64,000 nucleotides of DNA from Winogradskyella ursingii (lineage in GTDB: Bacteria; Bacteroidota; Bacteroidia; Flavobacteriales; Flavobacteriaceae), in contig NZ_JABFDH010000002.1 in the NCBI RefSeq assembly GCF_013403975.1, positions 310,001 through 374,000 on the forward strand. The letters run 5' to 3'. This document shows, one piece after another, positions 8,750 through 15,612 of this stretch (its first letter is position 1; every line of letters begins with the position of its first letter). Made by a program: the position numbers and the translations under genes. The notes under the pieces are model-generated. The model saw only the letters and a list, made by a program, of their open reading frames with translations, was not told the DNA's origin and made no database searches.

Positions 8750-9445
8750 GATATAGAACATCAATCCTATTTTAAAAGACTTTAAATCTAAATTTTTATC
8801 TTCTAGTTTAGAATCGTTCTCAAAAATGTCATTAAGACCATAATATAGATGAAAATTCCAAGTGCCATAACCAGCACTAAGAGTTAAGCCATACTGGAGT
8901 GTATTAAATGCGTCTAAATTTGACAGTTTAATATCTCCTTGGTCACTCTTAAATTTCGTAGAATTATAGACAATATAGCCAAACTTAAAACCTGAATATA
9001 TTCTCCAAAAATTATATTCAGTTGCTGTGGATGTTCTCCACCTAAATTCTATAGGCAATTCTACTACATAAGTAGTAAATTTATTTTTAGATACATTTAT
9101 TTCACTTTCATCTATAACTTTAAAAGTAGTGACCCTATCCATCTGATCAATAAGTAAATTTTGATTGTAAGAATTGGTTGATAGACCAATACCAGTACCG
9201 ATAGCCTTATTCCGTCTTTCGTTTAAAGGCATATCACGTATAAATCCAAAATGGAAACCGGATGAAAACCCATTTTGCGAAACACCGCTGGGTTTATTGT
9301 TTAACAAGTTATAGGTAATTCCTGCGTAGAACTGATCTTCTCTGTATGCATTGTATAATTCTGAAACATCCTTATTAGTACCCTGAGATAAACTCCAAAG
9401 ACTATTGATAAAAAATAAAATAAACATTCGAATTTTCATACACAT
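8744..9445 (-). CDS. porT: PorT-like outer-membrane protein (type IX secretion/gliding)
   Basis: A 233-residue secreted beta-barrel protein. The likely start is one of the first Met residues (1, 3 or 7), followed by a hydrophobic signal segment ending near Ser-Leu-Ser-Gln. The motif Phe-Ile-Arg-Asp-Met-Pro-Leu-Asn-Glu-Arg-Arg-Asn with nearby Gly-Thr-Gly-Ile-Gly-Leu is what I associate with PorT/SprT, an outer-membrane component needed for type IX secretion. The neighbours, ExbB/ExbD-type genes on the same strand, match a common flavobacterial order. A terminator lies between those genes and this one, so it may have its own promoter. Plain 'porin family protein' is the safe alternative. Confidence 0.65.
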   Translation of the reverse strand: MCMKIRMFILFFINSLWSLSQGTNKDVSELYNAYREDQFYAGITYNLLNNKPSGVSQNGFSSGFHFGFIRDMPLNERRNKAIGTGIGLSTNSYNQNLLIDQMDRVTTFKVIDESEINVSKNKFTTYVVELPIEFRWRTSTATEYNFWRIYSGFKFGYIVYNSTKFKSDQGDIKLSNLDAFNTLQYGLTLSAGYGTWNFHLYYGLNDIFENDSKLEDKNLDLKSFKIGLMFYIL

Positions 9446-9474
9446 AAAGCTACAAAATCTTTGAAGTTAAACTA

Positions 9475-9505
9475 TAAAAAAACGTCCTGAAATATTTCAG
9501 GACGT
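9475..9505 (-). terminator. terminator after the exbB-exbD cluster
   Basis: ACGTCCTGAAAT (9482-9493) and ATTTCAGGACGT (9494-9505) form a perfect 24-base palindrome, followed on the minus strand by a run of T. It lies just past the last ExbD gene. Confidence 0.8.
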
Positions 9506-9533
9506 TAATCATTTATAAAATTAAATAAAGAGA

Positions 9534-9998
9534 TTATTCTTCTACTTTAGTATTTGTAATGTACATTATTTTTAATGCATTTGCTTCACGCAATTCTTGT
9601 TTGATATCAGAAACCAAACCTGCGTTTGTCTTCTTATCTACCTTGAGTCCTACAACAAATTTTGGCTGTAATTCCTCAATTAATTCTGATTGAGCCTGTA
9701 GCACTGCAGATTGTATATCCTCCACTCCTACAAAAGCGTCATTGATTTGAATTCGTGCCTCCTGACCAAATCTTTTGAAAGATTCACTAGGCTTACCTGC
9801 ATAGATAAACATTGTTCTATCTTTTTTAAGTTTCTCAACTTGATCTGCGGCTGGTAAAACGTTTTCAATCATTAAAGAACTATCTCTCATTACAGTTGCC
9901 ACCATAAAAAAGAAAAGCAACATAAATACAATATCTGGTAAGGATGCCGTTGAAATTGCTGGCAATTCTCCTTTTCCTTTTTTTCTAAATTTAGACAT
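9534..9998 (-). CDS. exbD: ExbD/TolR-family biopolymer transport protein (second copy)
   Basis: A 154-residue protein with a short cytoplasmic N-terminus, one membrane helix (about 20-38) carrying the conserved Asp22 in Leu-Pro-Asp-Ile-Val-Phe, and a periplasmic ExbD domain. The Asp is the proton-path residue of the family. Together with the ExbB-type protein it would harvest proton motive force to drive an outer-membrane process. It begins 18 bases after the other ExbD gene ends, in the order exbB, membrane protein, exbD, exbD. The periplasmic part includes Gly-Leu-Lys-Val-Asp-Lys, the usual conserved core. Confidence 0.9.
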   Translation of the reverse strand: MSKFRKKGKGELPAISTASLPDIVFMLLFFFMVATVMRDSSLMIENVLPAADQVEKLKKDRTMFIYAGKPSESFKRFGQEARIQINDAFVGVEDIQSAVLQAQSELIEELQPKFVVGLKVDKKTNAGLVSDIKQELREANALKIMYITNTKVEE

Positions 9999-10016
9999 AT
10001 GTGTTACTTTTAAATT

Positions 10017-10631
10017 TTAAGATTTATCTGGTTCTGCTTCAGAAAGTTTCATTGGATATAAATCCTTAATTCTTTCAATCTGATCATTTAGCTTTTCATC
10101 TTTACTAAATTGATTCTTCTCTTTTTCCTCCAACATCGATTGATACGACCTATTGAACAATCGCTGCGCTTCACGTTCTCTCAAGTAATTGTAGGCTGCA
10201 ACGAGTTCGTTCTGTACCTCAATATACTTTTCATAAGACGTTTCCCTATCGTGTTTCATCGAAATAATGGCCTTATCAGGGTGGTCAGAAGAACTTTCTG
10301 AACGATCACCTTTACAGTAAGTACATGATTCGCCTGCCGCATTGGTACCTCCACCATTATCCAAAAAGTCAATTGCTGCCTCTTTTAAATTAGTTAACTT
10401 CATCTCTTCGTCTTCTACCAAGAGTTGATTGTTACGGTTAATTAAAACCGTAAAAATATTCTTTTCTTTAATAATAGGTGGCTCAACTTCAGAGTCATCA
10501 ATAGGTGGCAAACTTCTTAACAATCCTTTATCCTTCTCTATAGTAGTTGTTACCAAGAAAAATATAAGTAGTAAGAAGGCAATGTCAGCCATTGAACCTG
10601 CGTTTACTTCTGGTGCTGCTCTTTTTGCCAT
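10017..10631 (-). CDS. exbD: ExbD/TolR-family protein with extended periplasmic domain and CxxC
   Basis: A 204-residue protein, longer than the usual 130-150. The helix at about 15-32 has the family Asp16 in Met-Ala-Asp-Ile-Ala-Phe. The periplasmic domain carries an insertion at about 92-120 containing Cys103-Thr-Tyr-Cys106, with a charged coil-like C-terminal extension (about 150-204, Arg/Glu/Lys-rich). The CxxC could form a disulfide or bind a metal. The gene sits between the four-helix protein and the shorter ExbD, so the two ExbD proteins may form a hetero-oligomer with the ExbB-type channel. Confidence 0.88.
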   Translation of the reverse strand: MAKRAAPEVNAGSMADIAFLLLIFFLVTTTIEKDKGLLRSLPPIDDSEVEPPIIKEKNIFTVLINRNNQLLVEDEEMKLTNLKEAAIDFLDNGGGTNAAGESCTYCKGDRSESSSDHPDKAIISMKHDRETSYEKYIEVQNELVAAYNYLREREAQRLFNRSYQSMLEEKEKNQFSKDEKLNDQIERIKDLYPMKLSEAEPDKS

Positions 10632-10640
10632 AATTATATA

Positions 10641-11084
10641 TTATTTATTAGTTATTTTTTTAGCACCTGAAAAAATCATAGCTAAAGCTGCAACTGCAAT
10701 TAATATATAGAAGGCAATTAAACCAGCACCAACCAAATGTGATTGACTTTCGGTTGCCATACCATCCTGTAATTTGTATTGCATTCCATCACCACCCGAT
10801 AGAACATAGGCGATGATTAATACTGCAGCAAATGCTCCGACTCCTATCAGAGTGCTTTTTAAAGTTGCTGTATTTGTGAAAAGATTTTTCAAAACGAAAA
10901 TCACCACAAAAAACACAGTCAAACCTAAAATAACATAAGCTGTTATTGCCATAGGCTCAAATAGGCCTGCATTTTCACCGGACTTTATAGTCTCATCTCC
11001 TGCAGCGATAATTCTCACTAAGGATACGATGCCTACAAGACCAATAATGGCAGCAACTATTTTTAATATTTTGTGTAAATTCAT
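10641..11084 (-). CDS. four-helix membrane protein of the ExbB/ExbD cluster
   Basis: A 147-residue protein with four hydrophobic segments (about 8-26, 45-66, 77-96 and 118-139). It has no catalytic motif I recognise. It sits between the ExbB-type gene (15 bases upstream) and the longer ExbD gene (9 bases downstream), so it is almost certainly co-expressed and may be a structural partner of the energiser. I know of no assigned function. Confidence 0.75.
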   Translation of the reverse strand: MNLHKILKIVAAIIGLVGIVSLVRIIAAGDETIKSGENAGLFEPMAITAYVILGLTVFFVVIFVLKNLFTNTATLKSTLIGVGAFAAVLIIAYVLSGGDGMQYKLQDGMATESQSHLVGAGLIAFYILIAVAALAMIFSGAKKITNK

Positions 11085-11099
11085 AATTGTGTGGTTCTT

Positions 11100-11873
11100 T
11101 TATTTTCTTTTATATCTTACTAACATATCCATCAATGTGATTGATGCGTCTTCCATATCATTAACAATACTGTCAATTTTAGCAATGATATAGTTGTAAA
11201 AAATTTGGAGGATAATTGCAACGATAAGACCAAATACTGTTGTTAAAAGCGCTACTTTAATACCACCTGCAACTAAAGAAGGTTGCATATCACCAGCAGC
11301 TTCAATTTTATCAAACGCCTGAATCATACCAATTACCGTACCCATGAAACCAAGCATTGGTGCCAAAGCGATAAATAATGAGATCCAAGAAACATTTTTC
11401 TCTAACTGGCCCATTTGCACACCACCGTAAGCTACAACAGCTTTTTCTGCGGCATCAATGTCCTCGTCAGCTCTATCTAAACCTTGATAATAAATAGAAG
11501 CAACAGGCCCCTTTGTATTTCTACAAACTTCCTTAGCAGCTTCAATACCACCTGAGTTTAGTGCATCTTCTACATTTTGTGTTAATTTTTTAGTGTTTGT
11601 TGTTGATAGGTTTAAAAAGATAATTCTCTCGATTGCAATCGCCAATCCAAGAATTAAACATAATAATACAATACCCATAAATCCTGGGCCACCTTCAATA
11701 AAACGCTTTTTTAATTCTTGATGAAACGATAGTTCTTCAGCTGGTGCCTCCGCATCGTCTTGTGTTAAACTTGCAACAGTTGTTGCCGTTGTTGCTACTG
11801 TTGTTGCATTTGCGTTAACAGTTCCGATAGCCATTAAACAAGTAATGGCGAGAATAGAAAATAATCTTTTCAT
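11100..11873 (-). CDS. exbB: MotA/TolQ/ExbB-family proton channel protein
   Basis: A 257-residue inner-membrane protein. A signal-like helix (about 3-20) and an Ala/Thr-rich periplasmic segment (about 21-50) come before the core three helices (about 65-85, 163-185 and 205-228). The TolQ/ExbB signature Ala-Pro-Met-Leu-Gly-Phe-Met-Gly-Thr-Val-Ile-Gly-Met is in the second core helix. With the two ExbD proteins it should form a proton-driven motor serving TonB-dependent transport or, given the PorT neighbour, another outer-membrane process. The cleaved or anchoring N-terminal extension is common in Bacteroidetes ExbB. Confidence 0.9.
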   Translation of the reverse strand: MKRLFSILAITCLMAIGTVNANATTVATTATTVASLTQDDAEAPAEELSFHQELKKRFIEGGPGFMGIVLLCLILGLAIAIERIIFLNLSTTNTKKLTQNVEDALNSGGIEAAKEVCRNTKGPVASIYYQGLDRADEDIDAAEKAVVAYGGVQMGQLEKNVSWISLFIALAPMLGFMGTVIGMIQAFDKIEAAGDMQPSLVAGGIKVALLTTVFGLIVAIILQIFYNYIIAKIDSIVNDMEDASITLMDMLVRYKRK

Positions 11874-11948
11874 TGTTCTTAATCTTAATTTTATTAGTTA
11901 AAGTGTTAAAGATAAAAAAAAATATGTAATAACTGTGTAAAATATAAG

Positions 11949-12036
11949 CAGAGAGGAAGGGATTCGAACCCTCGATACCCTTTTGAGGTATACACACTTT
12001 CCAGGCGTGCGCCTTCGACCACTCGGCCACCTCTCT
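11949..12036 (-). tRNA. tRNA-Ser (GGA)
   Basis: Read on the minus strand, the acceptor arms AGAGAGG and CCTCTCT pair perfectly. The D-arm GGCCGAGTGG, anticodon loop CTGGAAAG with anticodon GGA, a long variable arm typical of tRNA-Ser, and GGTTCGAATCC follow. The 3' CCA is not encoded. It reads Ser codons TCC and TCT. Confidence 0.95.
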
Positions 12037-12113
12037 TTTAATTTTTTTTACAGAACTACAAGACTGCCAAATAACAAAAAAAACTTTGAACTCTAAAATT
12101 TAAGCCGTTAATT

Positions 12114-13142
12114 TTAGGACATTTCTCCTCTTAATGGTAATTCAAATACAGATTTAAATTCTTCTGAAGGTAATTGCACACCTAAAAGGTACATAAGTTT
12201 AGCAATGGCAGCTTCAGTAGTAATATCCTTTCCAGAGATTACACCAATGGATTTTAGTTTTGAACTGGTCTCATACTGACCCATGGCAACACTACCTCCA
12301 GCACATTGGGTTACATTCACAATTTGAAGCCCACCATCTAAGGCAGTTTTTAATAAGTCTATAAACCATGATGCCGTAGTGGCGTTACCTGAACCGTAAG
12401 TTTCTATCACCAATCCTTTTAAACCTTCTGTATTCAAAACTGCTTTTACTATAGGTTCAGATATACCTGGGAACAATTTTAAAATACCGATATTGGTGTC
12501 CATATTGACTCTTACAATTAGTTCTTTTGAACCATCATTTTTTAAAAGAGCCTCTTTATTAACGTTTAAATGCACACCCGATTCTGCCAAATGTGGATAG
12601 TTGAGCGATTCAAAAGCTTCAAAATGTTCAGCGTTGATTTTTGTGGTTCGGTTGCCACGATAAAGTTTGTACTCAAAATAAAGTCCCACTTCTTTTATAA
12701 TAGGAACATTATTTTTTTGCAACGAAGCCATTTGGATGGATGTAATCAAGTTCTCTTTGGCATCGGTTCTTAAGTCTCCTATTGGTAGTTGTGAGCCAGT
12801 AAAAATGACAGGTTTATTTAGATTTTCTAACATAAAACTTAATGCAGAAGCCGAATAGCTCATGGTATCACTACCATGAAGCACTACAAATCCATCTGAA
12901 TTATCATAATTAGATTCAATGATTTTTGCTATATCAATCCAATATTCTGGATTCATATTGGACGAATCTATCGGTTTTTCAAAAGACGTTGTTTCAATGT
13001 CGCAATCCAATAGCCTTAATTCAGGAATTTTAGTTAGAATGTTTTCAAAATCGAAAGACTTTAAGGAACCTGTATCCGCATCTTTTATCATTCCGATGGT
13101 ACCACCTGTGTATATTAAGAGAATGTTCGGTTTTTTGTTCAT
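12114..13142 (-). CDS. ansA: type I (cytoplasmic) L-asparaginase
   Basis: This enzyme hydrolyses asparagine to aspartate and ammonia. The 342-residue protein has the N-terminal Tyr-Thr-Gly-Gly-Thr-Ile-Gly signature with the nucleophile Thr near residue 12, and the second signature Leu-His-Gly-Ser-Asp-Thr-Met-Ser-Tyr with the Thr-Asp pair. No signal peptide is seen, which fits the type I, low-affinity cytoplasmic form. The TatD-family gene ends at the base before its ATG, so the two are probably one operon. Length is normal. Confidence 0.93.
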   Translation of the reverse strand: MNKKPNILLIYTGGTIGMIKDADTGSLKSFDFENILTKIPELRLLDCDIETTSFEKPIDSSNMNPEYWIDIAKIIESNYDNSDGFVVLHGSDTMSYSASALSFMLENLNKPVIFTGSQLPIGDLRTDAKENLITSIQMASLQKNNVPIIKEVGLYFEYKLYRGNRTTKINAEHFEAFESLNYPHLAESGVHLNVNKEALLKNDGSKELIVRVNMDTNIGILKLFPGISEPIVKAVLNTEGLKGLVIETYGSGNATTASWFIDLLKTALDGGLQIVNVTQCAGGSVAMGQYETSSKLKSIGVISGKDITTEAAIAKLMYLLGVQLPSEEFKSVFELPLRGEMS

Positions 13143-13913
13143 CTATATGCCGAATATTTTTTTTGAATTTTCAGTTGTGATTGCAGCCACTTTTTCTTCA
13201 CTAATCTCGTAAAGTTCGGATAATTTTTCCAATACCTTATATATATAGGAACTTTCGTTTCGTTTTCCACGATATGGTTTTGGTGCCAAATATGGCGAGT
13301 CGGTCTCTAAAACAACATGTTTTAAATCTATTTGATTAATGAATTGGTCTATTTTTCCATTCTTGAATGTCACCACTCCGCCTATACCTAATTTCATGTT
13401 ATAGGAAATCGCTTTTTGTGCGTGCTCAAAAGTACCCGTAAAACAATGAAATATCCCGAACAAATCGTCAGATTTTTCACTTTCAAGAACTTCAAATATT
13501 TCATCAAAAGCATTTCTGCAATGAATGACAATAGGAAGTTTATATTTTTTAGCAAGTTGAATTTGATGTTTAAAAGCTTTAACCTGTAGATCTAAAGTTG
13601 TCTTGTCCCAATATAAATCAATACCTATCTCGCCAACAGCATAGAATTTTCTTGAAGCCAGCATATCTTCAACATGTTTCAATTCATTATTATAACTCTC
13701 CTTTTTGACGTGAGTTGGGTGCAATCCCATCATTAAAAAAATGTTTTTGGGAAAGTCTTTTTCAAGCTGAAGCATAGCGTTAGTGTATGTTGAATCTATT
13801 GCTGGAATGAAAAAACGTTTTACATTTACCTCTATCGCTCTTTCAATCATTGCCTTTCTGTCATCATCAAAGGACTCACTATATAAATGTGTATGTGTAT
13901 CTGTAATAATCAT
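13143..13913 (-). CDS. TatD-family metal-dependent DNase
   Basis: A 256-residue TIM-barrel hydrolase with the metal-binding Asp-Thr-His-Thr-His at residues 4-8, Gly-Glu-Ile-Gly-Ile-Asp in the middle, His-Cys-Arg and His-Cys-Phe, and Glu-Thr-Asp-Ser-Pro-Tyr near 205. These are the usual TatD ligands. Family members are 3'-5' DNases with roles in DNA repair or RNA quality control. It is the first gene of a two-gene unit with asparaginase. The adjacent plus-strand gene diverges 58 bases away. Confidence 0.93.
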   Translation of the reverse strand: MIITDTHTHLYSESFDDDRKAMIERAIEVNVKRFFIPAIDSTYTNAMLQLEKDFPKNIFLMMGLHPTHVKKESYNNELKHVEDMLASRKFYAVGEIGIDLYWDKTTLDLQVKAFKHQIQLAKKYKLPIVIHCRNAFDEIFEVLESEKSDDLFGIFHCFTGTFEHAQKAISYNMKLGIGGVVTFKNGKIDQFINQIDLKHVVLETDSPYLAPKPYRGKRNESSYIYKVLEKLSELYEISEEKVAAITTENSKKIFGI

Positions 13914-13971
13914 ATTGCAAAAATAATGGTTTAAAGGCGCTTGGTTTATTATATTTACCTAAAATCTGAAT

Positions 13972-14412
13972 ATGGAAACACTAAAAGATTTTCTACTGGA
14001 AAAAGGTTATTCTAAAGTGAAGTTAAAATTCACAAAAACCAATCATTTTGAAATTAAGGCAAGTATCAATGGTATAAAAGGACGGTTTATTTTAGACACA
14101 GGTGCTTCAAATAGTTGCGTAGGTTTTGAAGCAATTGAACGTTTTAACCTCAAAGTAAAAGATTCAGAAATTAAAGCCGTTGGCGCAGGTGCTTCCGATA
14201 TGCTAACGCAGATTTCCAACTCAAACAAACTAAAAATCGGAAAGTGGAAAAAGAATCGCGTAGCTTTAATATTATTCAATCTTATACATGTTAATAATGG
14301 TCTAATTAATCATGATGCTGACCCTGTAGATGGCATTATAGGTGCGGATATTTTGAAAAAAGGCAAAGCTGTAATTGATTACCAAAAGAAATATCTGTAT
14401 TTAAAACTGTAG
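13972..14412 (+). CDS. retropepsin-like aspartic protease
   Basis: A 146-residue protein with one aspartic-protease motif, Asp42-Thr-Gly-Ala-Ser, preceded by hydrophobic residues (Phe-Ile-Leu), and a later Gly-Ile-Ile-Gly-Ala-Asp-Ile-Leu that matches the second conserved strand. It therefore looks like a single-domain retropepsin-type enzyme that must dimerise to be active. No signal peptide or helix is seen, so it should be cytoplasmic. It is 53 bases upstream of the LuxR-type regulator on the same strand and could be co-transcribed with it. Substrate unknown. Confidence 0.8.
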   Translation: METLKDFLLEKGYSKVKLKFTKTNHFEIKASINGIKGRFILDTGASNSCVGFEAIERFNLKVKDSEIKAVGAGASDMLTQISNSNKLKIGKWKKNRVALILFNLIHVNNGLINHDADPVDGIIGADILKKGKAVIDYQKKYLYLKL

Positions 14413-14465
14413 GAATTTTTTAACATCAGTTTTCTTGCTATCTTTATTCTTAGATTAATAGCAAA

Positions 14466-15095
14466 ATGAATCCGTCTATAATAATTGCAGATGACCATCC
14501 TTTGGTCCTCAAAGGTTTGCACGACTTTTTGAACGAAAATGACCATAACGTTTTAGCTAGTGCCAAAAACGGTAAAGAGGCACTCACGCTGATTAAAGCT
14601 CACGTTCCTGATATAGCTATTTTAGATATAAAAATGCCCTTTTATTCCGGTTTGGAAATTGCAAAAAAGTGCAAAGCTGATAATCTACCTACCAAAATTG
14701 TCCTCATCACTTTTGAAAAAGATGAAAAAACCTATCTAGCTGCAAAAAATCTAGGTATTTATGGCTATGTTCTTAAAGAGTTTGCATTAGAAGAGATTGA
14801 AAACTGCATTGATTCTGTGATTAAAGGCAAGCAATATTTTAGCCCTGAATTGCTAAAATTTCTTGAAGTAAAAGAACTACCCAAGCATTTAGACACACTT
14901 ACTGATCACGAATTACGCATTGTGAAGATGATCTCTGAAAACAAAACAGGCGTAGAGATTGCAGATACACTTTCCATTTCACCAAGAACGGTTGAAAAAC
15001 ATAAAAGCAACATAATTAGAAAATTAAAACTAGAGAGCAAACAGAATAGTTTATTGATTTGGGCCAAAGAAAACTCTGAGTTCCTAGACCAATAA
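14466..15095 (+). CDS. LuxR/NarL-family response regulator (orphan)
   Basis: A 209-residue two-domain regulator. The receiver domain (about 3-118) has Asp9-Asp10, phospho-acceptor Asp54, Thr82 and Lys104. The C-terminal LuxR-type helix-turn-helix (about 142-202) contains Leu-Thr-Asp-His-Glu-Leu and Ser-Pro-Arg-Thr-Val-Glu-Lys-His-Lys. No histidine kinase is adjacent. Just downstream, two copies of a 16-base palindrome precede two short promoter-terminator units, so this protein is the obvious candidate to bind them. That link is inference from position and symmetry only. Confidence 0.92.
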   Translation: MNPSIIIADDHPLVLKGLHDFLNENDHNVLASAKNGKEALTLIKAHVPDIAILDIKMPFYSGLEIAKKCKADNLPTKIVLITFEKDEKTYLAAKNLGIYGYVLKEFALEEIENCIDSVIKGKQYFSPELLKFLEVKELPKHLDTLTDHELRIVKMISENKTGVEIADTLSISPRTVEKHKSNIIRKLKLESKQNSLLIWAKENSEFLDQ

Positions 15096-15112
15096 CCAAA
15101 CTTTTAAAAAAA

Positions 15113-15128
15113 TACGTAAAGTTACGTA
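15113..15128. promoter_or_regulatory. palindromic operator copy 1 (TACGTAA-AG-TTACGTA)
   Basis: Perfect 7-base inverted arms around AG. It starts 18 bases after the LuxR-type regulator gene and 24 bases before a -7-like CATCTTTA. An identical 16-mer lies at 15266-15281 at the same distance from its own promoter-like element. This size and symmetry suit a dimeric LuxR/NarL-type regulator. Confidence 0.7.
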
Positions 15129-15151
15129 TAGTATTGCACTCAGTTATTCCA

Positions 15152-15247
15152 CATCTTTACACTGTTATTAATTAGGGTTAATAACGAGCTATTAATTAGT
15201 TCTTAGGGGATTACTTAAGCCTTGGATGAAAATTCAGGGCTTTTTTT
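15152..15247 (+). ncRNA. candidate small RNA 1 under the palindrome
   Basis: The -7-like CATCTTTA (15152-15159) follows the palindrome. The transcript would start near 15166 and end at a terminator at 15217-15247, about 80 nt. No reading frame of note is contained. It shares TATTAAT near its 5' end and AGTTCTTA (15198-15205) with the second unit. The start is estimated, not measured. Confidence 0.5.
15217..15247 (+). terminator. terminator of candidate small RNA 1
   Basis: AAGCCTTG (15217-15224) pairs with CAGGGCTT (15235-15242, one G-T pair) around a 10-base loop, then seven T. Confidence 0.75.
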
Positions 15248-15265
15248 ATACCTAAAATCTAAAAA

Positions 15266-15281
15266 TACGTAAAGTTACGTA
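15266..15281. promoter_or_regulatory. palindromic operator copy 2 (TACGTAA-AG-TTACGTA)
   Basis: Identical to 15113-15128, including the flanking TAGTAT. It lies 24 bases before the -7-like CAATTTTA at 15305-15312, so site and promoter geometry are the same in both units. Confidence 0.7.
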
Positions 15282-15304
15282 TAGTATGGCTTTATAATTA
15301 TTGG

Positions 15305-15384
15305 CAATTTTACAGTGCTATTAATCAAAGCCTCAAATGAAGTTCTTAAAGGCTCTGAATTATTTTTAGTTCAGAGCTTTTTTT
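15305..15384 (+). ncRNA. candidate small RNA 2 under the palindrome
   Basis: A -7-like CAATTTTA (15305-15312) would give a transcript from about 15319 to the terminator at 15348-15384, about 66 nt. It shares the promoter block, TATTAAT and AGTTCTTA (15341-15348) with unit 1, while the rest differs. This suggests two related small RNAs. Confidence 0.5.
15348..15384 (+). terminator. terminator of candidate small RNA 2
   Basis: GCTCTGAA (15352-15359) and TTCAGAGC (15370-15377) pair perfectly, extended by A-T pairs, then a run of T. Confidence 0.8.
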
Positions 15385-15407
15385 AAAACCTTAAAAAATT
15401 CAAGAAT

Positions 15408-15521
15408 ATGGAAAGAATGAAAGACAATGCCACTAAAAGCGATAAATTGTTTTTAATATTACTTATAGTGAGTTCTGTAATTGTTATATCAGCAAATATT
15501 GCAGTTAATTTTTTTAGTTAA
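15408..15521 (+). CDS. 37-residue single-helix membrane peptide
   Basis: ATG 15408 opens a 37-codon frame ending at TAA 15519-15521. A charged N-terminus (Met-Glu-Arg-Met-Lys-Asp, then Lys-Ser-Asp-Lys) is followed by one hydrophobic helix at about residues 14-36. It lies 23 bases after the second terminator's T run and is followed by a strong hairpin. Whether it is translated is uncertain. Its place behind the two small-RNA units suggests a shared stress regulon, with readthrough as the likely route of expression. Confidence 0.45.
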   Translation: MERMKDNATKSDKLFLILLIVSSVIVISANIAVNFFS

Positions 15522-15557
15522 TTTTAGTTAGTTAATTCTTCTTTTTTTAGAAGAACA

Positions 15558-15592
15558 AAAAAAGCGCAATTTTAAGAAAATTGCGCTTTTTA
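15558..15592. terminator. bidirectional terminator between the small-RNA region and odhB
   Basis: AAAGCGCAATTTT (15561-15573) and AAAATTGCGCTTT (15577-15589) pair perfectly, with A/T runs on both sides, so it can stop both the minus-strand odhAB transcript and plus-strand transcription. A weaker TTCTTCT/AGAAGAA hairpin lies at 15536-15555. Confidence 0.8.
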
Positions 15593-15612
15593 GATTTTTA
15601 TAATCGAAACAA

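Noticed and set aside
11815..12030. 71-codon minus-strand frame across the tRNA-Ser gene
   Set aside because: It runs through a good tRNA and into the ExbB gene in another frame, so it is chance.
15536..15555. TTCTTCT/AGAAGAA hairpin as a separate terminator
   Set aside because: It lacks a proper T run on the plus strand and sits next to the stronger hairpin at 15558-15592.
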